56,993 nucleotides of DNA from assembly GCA_018648585.1 (NCBI GenBank), contig JABGQW010000012.1, positions 1 to 56,993 on the forward strand. Reading direction: 5' to 3'. Below the pieces are notes generated by a model. It searched no databases and had not been told where the DNA came from. It saw nothing but the letters and a program-made list of their open reading frames with translations. The DNA is from a bacterium. GTDB taxonomy: Bacteria; Patescibacteriota; Gracilibacteria; UBA4473. Of the stretch, positions 1 to 7,456 are shown piece by piece (within the stretch, counting starts at the first letter, position 1; every line of letters starts with the position of its first letter). The translations under genes and the position numbers were made by a program.

Positions 1-62
1 CTGTGTTTGAACATGTTTGCAGGTTATTTGATGATAATCTGCTAGTCAAGAGCCAAAAATTT

Positions 63-1925
63 TTACTGTTTTGAAATCTGACGAGTTTCCCCACCAACTT
101 TCAAAAAATAAATTCCAGTTGGCTGATCCGAAATATCAACCTGATTTCCGGAGAAATTCAGATTTAATTCCTGTCCCAGCGAATTAAAAATTTCAACGTC
201 CGTTCCAAATGGAACATTCGTGAAATTTAGAATTCCCATTGTTGGATTTGGATAGACTGAAAATGTTTCAGTTCCAAATTCTGAGATTTCGGTTTGAGTC
301 TCAGATTCGTCACCAAGATCAAATCCTTCATCTTCGAAAACTTTCGTAAGAATCGTTGAATTTCCTGGCGCGGAATTGACCAACAATCCATCCGGCATGT
401 ACCACCAGAATCCAGGTTTCCAATCGTACGAAAGGTACGAATGGGGATCAGCTGATAAATCAGACCAAACGGTGTTGGACCACGCCATCTGTGATGCGCG
501 ATCTGTTGTATTCAACTCGTATGAATGCACTTCCGGCATCGCGTACACGAAGACTTCATTGTCTTGCCATTCTTCCTCCGTGTTGTTCACGAATATTGCA
601 TATTCCCGTGTTTGTCCGGGTGCAAAATATTGTGACTGAAACCTCGGACGAACAAAGCCGTCGTCATCCTCGTACACGGAAAAGTTGTCGATCACCATTT
701 CTACCACATTTCCGTACGGATTTACGACACCGTTTAAGACTTCGTAAATTTTGAAATTTGGATTTTCGGCAATCATACCAACAAATCCTACTCCAAAACT
801 GAGTTGCCCGAGCTCGCAATATTGAGCTGAGTTGTAAGAATCTGCCGTTATTTGAAATCTTGCGATTTCTTGATATGCAGTATCTGCAGTTCCGGAGAAA
901 TTTTGTGTCGGAGAAAATTCCACCGTAAAATTGTTTAATAACAATTTCGTGGTGATTCCGACCAATGGTTCTTCTTCAATTGGACGAAGTCCCAATCCCA
1001 AGCCATCTTCGTAAGTGAAGATGGGAACAATTCCGCTGGCGTCTTGAATTGTGACGCCAACTAATTTCCAAGTGACCAAATCTTCATCATCTTCTTGGCC
1101 ACCACCAGCACGCCACTGAAAATCGAAATTTTGATACCCCCACGGAAGAAGCATCTCAACGAACGTGTTTCCATTGAACGTGACGAATCCCGAATCATTT
1201 GAGATTCGTTCGTTCATCAATTCATAACCGTTTGTAAACAAACGGCACGGAAAATGTAAGTTGCTTCCACTCGATTCAACTTGAAACGTCATGGAAGTGA
1301 TCATTCCTGGGTTTTGTGTCAAATTTTCTACGTTGACACTGATCCCATGGAGTTGGGTGGCTCCGATCATCCCAATTTGTGGAGATGAAAGAATGTACGG
1401 ATCATTGGTGTAAACTTCAACTCCAGACGAAAAAATAGACCATATTGGCCCCCATTCTGTATCGAAATTTAACCCAGAAACTGTTGCTGGGTCTCCAGTG
1501 GATATGTCTTCTGGCGTCTTGAACCCCATAAATCGCAGTTGCGCGGAAGTAGACGCCGCCAAATTGTATTGAAGACTTGTTACAACCGAAAGATTATAGA
1601 TTCCTGGGACGAAGATGTAATCTTCTTCGATTTCCCAGTTTTGGGTCGTGGTGGAATCTACTCCCACAGAACTTCCCACCTGAATACCGTTTACGAATAA
1701 TGCGTACTGCTCAAATGTTTCCACATTTGGAGCTGACATCCAACAATTGATCCCATCGATGCGGGTTTCCCCCGCTATCTCAATCTTGAGATCGATGGTA
1801 ATTTGTTCCGATCCAGGTTCCGCATATACCGTTTCCCAACGGTTTACACTTTCCAGAATGTTGATTTGCGCATTTAAAGTCCACGCAAAAAGGACTACTA
1901 AAATAAAAATTACTGTTCTTTTCAT
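63..1925 (-). CDS. Secreted protein with C-terminal T9SS type A-like sorting domain
   Basis: A 620-residue exported protein of unknown activity. It begins with a type I signal peptide (basic MKRT, hydrophobic core, then LNA|Q), so the mature protein would start with glutamine. The last 70 or so residues contain YPNPTMGILNF, a VEIFNSLGQ strand and PTGIYFLKV. This is the layout of the Por-secretion type A sorting tail (TIGR04183) that directs cargo through the Bacteroidota type IX system. The middle is rich in Thr, Ser, Asn and aromatic residues and looks all-beta, but I recognise no domain there. I chose the ATG at 1923-1925 because the signal peptide begins there; the frame stays open to 1982 but that extension does not look like protein. 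No Shine-Dalgarno site is visible. Base use is more even than in the core genes, so acquisition is possible. The gene stands alone, preceded by an inverted repeat. Confidence 0.85.
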   Translation of the reverse strand: MKRTVIFILVVLFAWTLNAQINILESVNRWETVYAEPGSEQITIDLKIEIAGETRIDGINCWMSAPNVETFEQYALFVNGIQVGSSVGVDSTTTQNWEIEEDYIFVPGIYNLSVVTSLQYNLAASTSAQLRFMGFKTPEDISTGDPATVSGLNFDTEWGPIWSIFSSGVEVYTNDPYILSSPQIGMIGATQLHGISVNVENLTQNPGMITSMTFQVESSGSNLHFPCRLFTNGYELMNERISNDSGFVTFNGNTFVEMLLPWGYQNFDFQWRAGGGQEDDEDLVTWKLVGVTIQDASGIVPIFTYEDGLGLGLRPIEEEPLVGITTKLLLNNFTVEFSPTQNFSGTADTAYQEIARFQITADSYNSAQYCELGQLSFGVGFVGMIAENPNFKIYEVLNGVVNPYGNVVEMVIDNFSVYEDDDGFVRPRFQSQYFAPGQTREYAIFVNNTEEEWQDNEVFVYAMPEVHSYELNTTDRASQMAWSNTVWSDLSADPHSYLSYDWKPGFWWYMPDGLLVNSAPGNSTILTKVFEDEGFDLGDESETQTEISEFGTETFSVYPNPTMGILNFTNVPFGTDVEIFNSLGQELNLNFSGNQVDISDQPTGIYFLKVGGETRQISKQ

Positions 1926-1957
1926 AAAAATAAAATTTGTTTGGTTATTGCCTCTGG

Positions 1958-2011
1958 TTAATCCAGACCGATCAACCCCCATAAAAGTGGAAGCTCAGCG
2001 GTCTGGATTAA
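1958..2011. repeat. 13-bp perfect inverted repeat upstream of the secreted protein
   Basis: TTAATCCAGACCG at 1958-1970 is matched by its exact reverse complement at 1999-2011, with a 28-nt loop. Six T follow on the + strand (2012-2017), so it could act as a terminator for a + transcript, but I see no + gene upstream that would need one. It lies 32 nt upstream of the start of the secreted-protein gene, where it could also be an operator or a leader hairpin. Confidence 0.6.
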
Positions 2012-2328
2012 TTTTTTCTTGTCCGATTGTGTCAAAGATCGTGTTTTCTGCGAGAATATCTGCGAATCGCGGATCTCCCCAGAAAAACTGTTTTTGAGTG
2101 CCGTCTGTCCGAATCAAAACGTGTTCAGACAAAAAGACTCGCCCTTTTTACACGAAATTGCAAAAAAGTCAATCTTGTTTTATAGAATAACTTTTTTGTA
2201 TTTGTGCGAGAAAAGTTCTTCTTTCTCGTGAGGAATAACCAGGCAAATTTAAAACTGTGACAAAATCGTTGAAAATCTTTTTAAAAATGTCACGTGAAAA
2301 ATAAAATTCTCAAAAACTTCGCCACAAA
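2012..2328. other. Intergenic region, no gene recognised
   Basis: About 320 bases without a convincing gene. A 70-codon + frame at 2019-2231 has neither a promoter-start arrangement nor protein-like composition. A small hairpin (CGAGAAA / TTTCTCG) lies near 2208-2229. Nested short complementarities lie near 2096-2145 (GAGT/ACTC outside GTCTG/CAGAC), which could be a small structured RNA. I cannot name one. Confidence 0.4.
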
Positions 2329-2685
2329 TTACAACTCCCACGGCGAGTGAAAAACGCGAGGAAAATTCCCCGGAAAATCGTCGTCGTGCCGAGAATACGA
2401 TTCTTTTTTTTCCACCTCGATGCGAGACAAAGCGTCGGCCGGAAGAATTGTTTCAACTTTTTTTCGAGAAGAACCCAACCAGCCCGCCACCACACAAAAT
2501 GCTCGCAATCCATCGTCTCCAAGTGGTTCGAGTTTTTGCCATAATTTTTTCAAAAACACATCACCTCCCAACGCACGATCACACGTTTTGTACATTTCAA
2601 AAATTTCTTTCGCGCACGAAATTTCGCCCAGCTGCTTCGCCGAATCGCACATTTCACCCCGCTTGATAATAAATTCTTTTTCCAT
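2329..2685 (-). CDS. Hypothetical protein, 118 aa
   Basis: Not recognised. It is an alpha-helical, charged, soluble-looking protein with three cysteines in its N-terminal half and no signal peptide or membrane segment. It begins at ATG 2683-2685, and the longest competing frames on the other strand are Arg/Ser/His-rich shadows. A weak A/T-rich stretch precedes the start, without a Shine-Dalgarno site. It is monocistronic and divergent from the HAD gene at 2836. It is probably real because the frame has balanced amino-acid use (Leu, Glu, Lys, Gly, Ala), but it could be a lineage-specific orphan. Confidence 0.55.
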   Translation of the reverse strand: MEKEFIIKRGEMCDSAKQLGEISCAKEIFEMYKTCDRALGGDVFLKKLWQKLEPLGDDGLRAFCVVAGWLGSSRKKVETILPADALSRIEVEKKESYSRHDDDFPGNFPRVFHSPWEL

Positions 2686-2835
2686 TTTTTAATTCAAGTC
2701 ACTCCATTCTAGCATAAAAAATAAAAAAGTAAATCCATTCTAAATCTGCGTACTCGCCAACGCAGAGACGAACAAAAAAGCACTTTGACAAATAAAGTTT
2801 TGACTTTTTTTATATATTTCGGAGAATCACAAACG

Positions 2836-3948
2836 ATGGCTTTTGAAGATGTGTGTGTATTCACCGGACACGATGGCGTAAACACGGGAGTACCTGATGA
2901 AATTGCTCCGTTAATAGAAAAGCATATTCCAGATCCAGAAAATGGAATCTTTTTCTCTGATTTTGATGGTTGTCTCTCTCCTGACGATTTTGGAATCACG
3001 TGTTTCTTTGAAAAACTGCACAACGGAGAATACTGGAAATGGAGCCCAAAACAATTTTCTAAACTCTTACTCCCCACTCAAAAAACAAACAACAATATCG
3101 TTTCTTACTCAAAATTAATAAAGTTTGCCATCGCAAATAACGGCATTGATCCTAAAATTAAAGAACGAGCGAAGAAACTCCAAAATTTACAAGAAAAATT
3201 AAATATTTTGTATGTACAGATTCAAACAGAAACATCTCCAGGACTGCGAAATAAATTCGCAAAAAAAATGCTAGAATTTGATGAATTAATCCTCTCTCTT
3301 GAAGAATTTTTTATGCCGTTTTTTGGAAACCAAATTTTTTCACGATTGAGATTCTTTGCTGGAAAATCCCACACAGATGCAAAAAATCTCGCGGCAACCA
3401 CAATCGAAAAAGGGAAACTTCGAATAAACAAGGATTTATTTTACATATACGAAAATCTGAAAAAAAACGGCGCAGAAGGTCGTATTATTTCGACAAATTT
3501 GATGTCATTTATACGAGAAGCAGTGCGCATAACTATCCTCAGTGATATTTTTTCAGAACAAGATGTACACGCCACAAAAATGCGTGGGACTCGTGGAAAA
3601 GGAAATGAAGCACTTCGTTATCAGAACCTGATCTCCGGAGAACCAGTTTTTGGAACGAGAAAAGCACAAATTTTAAAACAAGAGATCGTCGAAAAAGAAA
3701 AGAAAAATATTCTTTCTGTCGGAGATTCTACTTCCAGCGATGGCACAATGCTCGCTGAATCATTAAAAAGCGGCGGATCAAATATTATTGTTGTCCCAGA
3801 AAATGCAGACGTAGCAAAAGTCGCAAAAATATTTGAATCTCGGCTTGCTCAGTGCCTCGAGGTGCAACAACTGACCGAAGAACAAAAACAACGAATGTGG
3901 TATCTACAGAGCAAAAATTTTGTTGATTCCCGACGAATTACTACTTAA
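2836..3948 (+). CDS. HAD-superfamily hydrolase (phosphoserine phosphatase-like)
   Basis: A 370-residue HAD-type phosphohydrolase of unknown substrate. Motif I is SDFDGCLSPDD, with the nucleophile and acid/base aspartates at residues 42 and 44. A likely motif II is RIISTNLMSF. A lysine suited to motif III lies in FGTRKAQILK. Motif IV is SVGDSTSSDGTMLAES. The stretch between motifs I and II is long and helical, giving a large cap. Start: ATG 2836, because the frame upstream (from 2785) overlaps a promoter-like TTGACA (2785-2790) with TATATA (2811-2816). A GGAG lies 11 nt before the ATG, a marginal Shine-Dalgarno in a genome where these are rare. Its stop overlaps the stop of exonuclease III on the other strand within the shared TTAA at 3945-3948. 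Confidence 0.75.
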   Translation: MAFEDVCVFTGHDGVNTGVPDEIAPLIEKHIPDPENGIFFSDFDGCLSPDDFGITCFFEKLHNGEYWKWSPKQFSKLLLPTQKTNNNIVSYSKLIKFAIANNGIDPKIKERAKKLQNLQEKLNILYVQIQTETSPGLRNKFAKKMLEFDELILSLEEFFMPFFGNQIFSRLRFFAGKSHTDAKNLAATTIEKGKLRINKDLFYIYENLKKNGAEGRIISTNLMSFIREAVRITILSDIFSEQDVHATKMRGTRGKGNEALRYQNLISGEPVFGTRKAQILKQEIVEKEKKNILSVGDSTSSDGTMLAESLKSGGSNIIVVPENADVAKVAKIFESRLAQCLEVQQLTEEQKQRMWYLQSKNFVDSRRITT

Positions 3949-4730
3949 ATCTCCAAGCTCACGGGACAATGATCTGATCCCATCTGATCTGTCAGGTAGT
4001 CAATTTTTTTTACTTTTGAAAAAAACGAATTGTCGACGAAAAAATAATCGAGCCGCCACCCAACATTTCTGTCGCGCGCCCGCGTGATCACGTGCCACCA
4101 CGAGTACACATCTTTTTTTTCTGGAAATTTCGAACGCCAAACGTCGCGCCAGCCGGCAGAAATCCATTTTGAAATCCTCGCACGCTCGTCGGGATGAAAT
4201 CCGATTTTGCCATCATTGTCCGCCGGCCGCGCCAGATCGATCGGTGCGTGCGCGCAGTTGACGTCGCCCGCAAAAATCACCGTTTTTCCCGCAGCGCGAA
4301 GTTTGTTCACAAACGCGAGAAATTTTTCGTAAAATTCAAGTTTGCCCTGCCACGCCGCCGGAGATTTTCCGCCGTTTGGGAAATACACGCCGAGAATTTC
4401 AAAGTTTCCAAAACTCACGCGCGAGATTCGTCCCTCGTCGTCCGTGAAATCTGGCATCCCAACATGAAACTTCAATTCTTCATTTTTAATTTTTAATTTT
4501 TCATTTTTCGAAATCCAAATCGCCGTCCCCGCGTACCCGGGTTTTTCCGCCGCGTGGTAAAATTGTTGAAACTCCGAATATTTTTCGATCAAATTCTGAA
4601 CCTGCTCAGATTTTGATTTTATTTCTTGGAAAAGCAAAATATCCGGATCGTGCGCCGCGAGAAATTTTTCGAGCTCGCCTTTTCGCTCGACTGCGCGAAT
4701 TCCGTTCACGTTCCAGGAAATGATTTTCAT
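3945..4730 (-). CDS. xth: Exodeoxyribonuclease III (ExoA/Xth family AP endonuclease)
   Basis: A 261-residue Mg-dependent apurinic/apyrimidinic endonuclease and 3'-5' exonuclease of base-excision repair. It has the full fold signature: ISWNVNGIRA at the N-terminus, the metal-binding glutamate in LLFQEIKS (E36), GDVNCAH for the Asp/Asn pair, WRLDYFFV, and the C-terminal GSDHCPV with the catalytic histidine. Length is normal for the family. The ATG overlaps the stop of the cysteine desulfurase-like gene by 4 bp (ATGA, 4727-4730), so it is the last gene of the reverse operon dus / methyltransferase / desulfurase / xth and probably relies on translational coupling. It would act with MutY and UvrB encoded in the same window. 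Confidence 0.93.
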   Translation of the reverse strand: MKIISWNVNGIRAVERKGELEKFLAAHDPDILLFQEIKSKSEQVQNLIEKYSEFQQFYHAAEKPGYAGTAIWISKNEKLKIKNEELKFHVGMPDFTDDEGRISRVSFGNFEILGVYFPNGGKSPAAWQGKLEFYEKFLAFVNKLRAAGKTVIFAGDVNCAHAPIDLARPADNDGKIGFHPDERARISKWISAGWRDVWRSKFPEKKDVYSWWHVITRARDRNVGWRLDYFFVDNSFFSKVKKIDYLTDQMGSDHCPVSLEI

Positions 4731-5776
4731 CGATTTCGAAACTCAGAAACGTGGTGCGTCAAAATTTCGCAAAATTCGTCCACCGCGTCGTCGTCGAGAA
4801 ATTTGTGCAGCGAAATCCGGATTGGAAACTGCCACGCGGAATCTTTTTCGATGTGCGAAATCGTCGTCGTCGGCACCAGAATGTCGCTCGTGCACGCCGA
4901 TCCCGTGGAAACGCAGATTCCTTCTTTTTGAGAAAGAATCGACATCATCGCCGCTCCGCGAATGCCACAAAACGCAGCAGAAATCGTTCCCGTCACGCGC
5001 GGTCGATCCGCCGAGTGGATTTTGGAATCCGGAATTTGGGCGATCGCCGACTCGATTTTTTTCGTCCACCGATTTAATTTTGAAACCGTCGCGTCCTGCT
5101 CGGTGATCGCGATTTCGAACGCTTTTGCCATTCCCGCGATGATCCAACAATTTTTGGTGTGGCTGTCGCGAGAAATTTCTGAGAAATCCTGCGGATTTTT
5201 CATCCAGAGAAGTCCGATCATTTTTGGGCCGTACAATTTTTGCGGGGAAAAACTCACCGCGTCCGCCGCCGTTTCAAATTTCAAACCTTTTCCCACCGCC
5301 TGCGCCCAGTCCTCCAAAATCACCGCGTTCGGAAAATTTTCACGCAACGCAAATCCGTCAAAAATCTCGCCGATCTCCGCATTTGCTTTCATCTGCGCCA
5401 GCACTACTGGATTTTTGTGAGAAAGTTCGGAGCCACCGCCACGCGGATCAAATTTATTTCCGGATAAAATTTCGTCGCCGATCGACGAGTGCTCGACCGC
5501 CGAACAGAAAATATTTTCCCAGCCGAACCGCCGCGCGCACGCCCAGAGAAACCGGCGATTTGCGTCCGTCCCCGCGTACGTGATCGCCAACTCCGCCGGC
5601 GAAACGCCAAGCAAATCTGCGATTTTGGAAAGTGAATCGTCGATAACTTTTTGCGCTTCGAACCCGCGCACGTGGTGCGAATTGTTGTTTCCAAATTTTT
5701 CGAAATGTTTTTCCATCTCGACGATCACGCGCGGATCGAGCGGAGACGAAGCGGCTGCGTCAAAATATCGTTTCAT
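4727..5776 (-). CDS. Cysteine desulfurase-like class V aminotransferase (NifS/IscS family)
   Basis: A 349-residue PLP enzyme expected to remove sulfur from cysteine for tRNA thiolation or Fe-S assembly. The start YFDAAASSPLDP matches the family's YLDNAAT region. The PLP lysine is K180 in SFSPQKLYGPK. The persulfide cysteine is C294 in VSTGSACTSD. Oddities: the histidine that normally precedes the PLP lysine (S-x-H-K) is glutamine here, and the DATQ segment reads EDWAQ. It is also shorter than IscS (about 400). These changes leave it open whether it is a standard desulfurase or a diverged relative. It is third in the operon after dus and the TRM9-like methyltransferase, overlapping both neighbours by 4 bp, which suggests a tRNA-modification role. 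Confidence 0.82.
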   Translation of the reverse strand: MKRYFDAAASSPLDPRVIVEMEKHFEKFGNNNSHHVRGFEAQKVIDDSLSKIADLLGVSPAELAITYAGTDANRRFLWACARRFGWENIFCSAVEHSSIGDEILSGNKFDPRGGGSELSHKNPVVLAQMKANAEIGEIFDGFALRENFPNAVILEDWAQAVGKGLKFETAADAVSFSPQKLYGPKMIGLLWMKNPQDFSEISRDSHTKNCWIIAGMAKAFEIAITEQDATVSKLNRWTKKIESAIAQIPDSKIHSADRPRVTGTISAAFCGIRGAAMMSILSQKEGICVSTGSACTSDILVPTTTISHIEKDSAWQFPIRISLHKFLDDDAVDEFCEILTHHVSEFRNR

Positions 5777-6372
5777 TTTTGAACAATGAGAACATAATTT
5801 TTTCTGCGTTCAAGTGTACACCCGAGCACGGAAAATCCGAATTTTTTCGCCAAACTTTTGAGTTCACGCGGAGAAATTTTTCGGTACGTACGGGGAAATT
5901 TTTCAGCACCGAACGGGATCGTCCAATTTTTTTTTCCAAAATTTTTCCAGAAAAATTTCCGCGGCAAATTCCAGGTCGTGAGAAATAAAATTCCGCCCGG
6001 TTTCAAAACACGAAAAACTTCCGCGAAAAACTGGTGTTGTGATTTTTTTGACAGCAGGTGATGAAAACTCGCGATCGCCGTCACAATTTCGAAATTGTCC
6101 GCACCGAACGGCAACGTTTTTTCAAAACTTCCGAGAAAAAAATGATCGCGTGGAAATTCGTCGCGCGCGATTTTCAAAAGTTTTTCCGACAGATCCAGCC
6201 CAAAATAATTTCCATCCGCGACCGGCAGAAATTTTCGCAACCGCGCGTTGCCGCAGCCAAGATCCAGCACGCGATCCATTTTGGAAATGTGCGGCGCGAG
6301 CAAATCAAACTCCGGCCACCCATTTTTTCGAGTGGCGGAAAAATCAACGGCAAACTTGTCGTACTCAGACAT
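5773..6372 (-). CDS. SAM-dependent methyltransferase, TRM9/ALKBH8-like
   Basis: A 199-residue class I methyltransferase. Motif I is VLDLGCGNARLRKFL, followed by the acidic YFGLDLSEKLL and the post-I ASFHHL / VLKPGG segments. The N-terminal YDKFAVDFSATRKNGWPEF resembles the opening of TRM9-type enzymes, which methylate wobble uridine side chains in tRNA. That assignment is inferred from this motif and from the operon. The start is ATG 6370-6372, overlapping the end of dus by 8 bp; an in-frame extension to 6441 lies wholly inside dus and is not credible. Downstream it overlaps the desulfurase-like gene by 4 bp. No Shine-Dalgarno site. A general small-molecule methyltransferase cannot be excluded. 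Confidence 0.8.
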   Translation of the reverse strand: MSEYDKFAVDFSATRKNGWPEFDLLAPHISKMDRVLDLGCGNARLRKFLPVADGNYFGLDLSEKLLKIARDEFPRDHFFLGSFEKTLPFGADNFEIVTAIASFHHLLSKKSQHQFFAEVFRVLKPGGILFLTTWNLPRKFFWKNFGKKNWTIPFGAEKFPRTYRKISPRELKSLAKKFGFSVLGCTLERRKNYVLIVQK

Positions 6373-7378
6373 CGCTCGCAGTGTGCACTGAACGAGAAAT
6401 TTCGTCAAAAATTTCTGACAACTGCTCCAGCGTTTCGACACGAATCAGCCGATCCCGAAAACTCGCGGCGCCCGAAACACCTCGCACCAAGTGCGCAAAA
6501 TGTTTTCGCAACTCGATCATCGCCCATTTTTCGCCTTTTTGTTCGGTGGCGAGTTCGGCGTGTTTGCGAAAAAAATCCAACCGTTCGGAAATCTCCGGTG
6601 TCTCCGGAATTTTTTCTCCAGAAAATGCGGCGCGGCACTGCCGAAAAATCCACGGATTGTAAATCGCCGCGCGACCGATCATCACGCCGTCGAGATTCCC
6701 CAATTTTTCGACCGCCGACTCCGCAGAATCCACATCGCCGTTTCCGATCACGGGAATTTTTAAAAGTTTTTTCACTTCGTAAATTTTTTCCCAATTCGCG
6801 CGTCCGGAAAATTTTTGCTGCGTGGTGCGGCCGTGCACCGCGAGCGAGGAAATTCCCGCCGATTCGAAATTTTTACAGGTGGAGAAAAAATTGTCGTCCG
6901 AAAAAAATCCGAGTCGCATTTTTGCCGTCACCGGCAGCGACGTCGACGCGACCAATTTTTCGATCATTTTTGCCGCGGAATCTGGATTTTTCAAAAGTGC
7001 CGATCCGTTCCCAGAATTCACAATTTTTGGCGACGGGCAGCCGAAATTGAGATCGATAAAATCCGCTCCCAAATCTTCGACGACCGCAGCAGCCGCGACA
7101 AAAGCGTCGGAATCCGATCCAAAAAGTTGGATCCCAAACCCTCCGCGGGGAGCTTTATTTTTCCCAAAAAATGTCATTTTTTCAGATTCGTGAAACTGCA
7201 CCATTCGCAGCGTTTTTTCACTTCCCCGCCGCAACGCTTCGGCGGAAATCAACTCGGAAACGAGAATCGTGCTCGGCTCAATTTCTCGCACCATTCGTCG
7301 AAACGGCGACTCGGTGTACCCCGCCATCGGCGAGAGAAAAAGCAGCGGCTGCGAGCGATCCGAGAAAATTTTTGTCAC
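6365..7378 (-). CDS. dus: tRNA-dihydrouridine synthase (Dus family)
   Basis: A 337-residue flavoenzyme that reduces uridine to dihydrouridine in the tRNA D-loop. Diagnostic segments are LSPMAGYTESPFRRM at the N-terminus, DLNFGCPSPKIVNSGNGSAL with the catalytic cysteine, TAKMRLGF, VHGRTTQQ, and IGNGDV followed by GVMIGRAAIYNPW for FMN phosphate binding. The length fits the DusB type. The start is GTG 7376-7378, placed 6 nt downstream of a -10 box (TACAAC, 7385-7390), so its message is probably leaderless. It is the first gene of a four-gene reverse operon and is divergent from the 1043-residue orphan. Confidence 0.93.
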   Translation of the reverse strand: MTKIFSDRSQPLLFLSPMAGYTESPFRRMVREIEPSTILVSELISAEALRRGSEKTLRMVQFHESEKMTFFGKNKAPRGGFGIQLFGSDSDAFVAAAAVVEDLGADFIDLNFGCPSPKIVNSGNGSALLKNPDSAAKMIEKLVASTSLPVTAKMRLGFFSDDNFFSTCKNFESAGISSLAVHGRTTQQKFSGRANWEKIYEVKKLLKIPVIGNGDVDSAESAVEKLGNLDGVMIGRAAIYNPWIFRQCRAAFSGEKIPETPEISERLDFFRKHAELATEQKGEKWAMIELRKHFAHLVRGVSGAASFRDRLIRVETLEQLSEIFDEISRSVHTASDV

Positions 7379-7384
7379 GCGCGA

Positions 7385-7412
7385 GTTGTACCGAAATCCA
7401 GAAAAATTGCAA
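7385..7412 (-). promoter_or_regulatory. Promoter of the dus operon
   Basis: Read on the minus strand: -35 TTGCAA at 7407-7412, a 16-nt spacer, then -10 TACAAC at 7385-7390. The GTG start follows after 6 nt, which implies a leaderless transcript. TTGCAA is its own reverse complement, so the same hexamer could also serve the + gene (TACAGA at 7431-7436, 18-nt spacing), although TTGACA at 7422-7427 competes with that reading. Confidence 0.55.
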
Positions 7413-7456
7413 CAAGAAATATTGACAAACTACAGAAAATAAGTAAAAACAAAACA

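Noticed and set aside
4743-5150. A second large reverse frame within the desulfurase gene
   Set aside because: Asp/Arg/His-rich shadow of the real frame, no start signals.
6815-7456. 214-codon N-terminal extension of the 1043-residue orphan
   Set aside because: It is antisense to dus, Arg/Ser/Phe-rich, and would pass through the dus promoter; the ATG at 7457 fits the upstream TTGACA.
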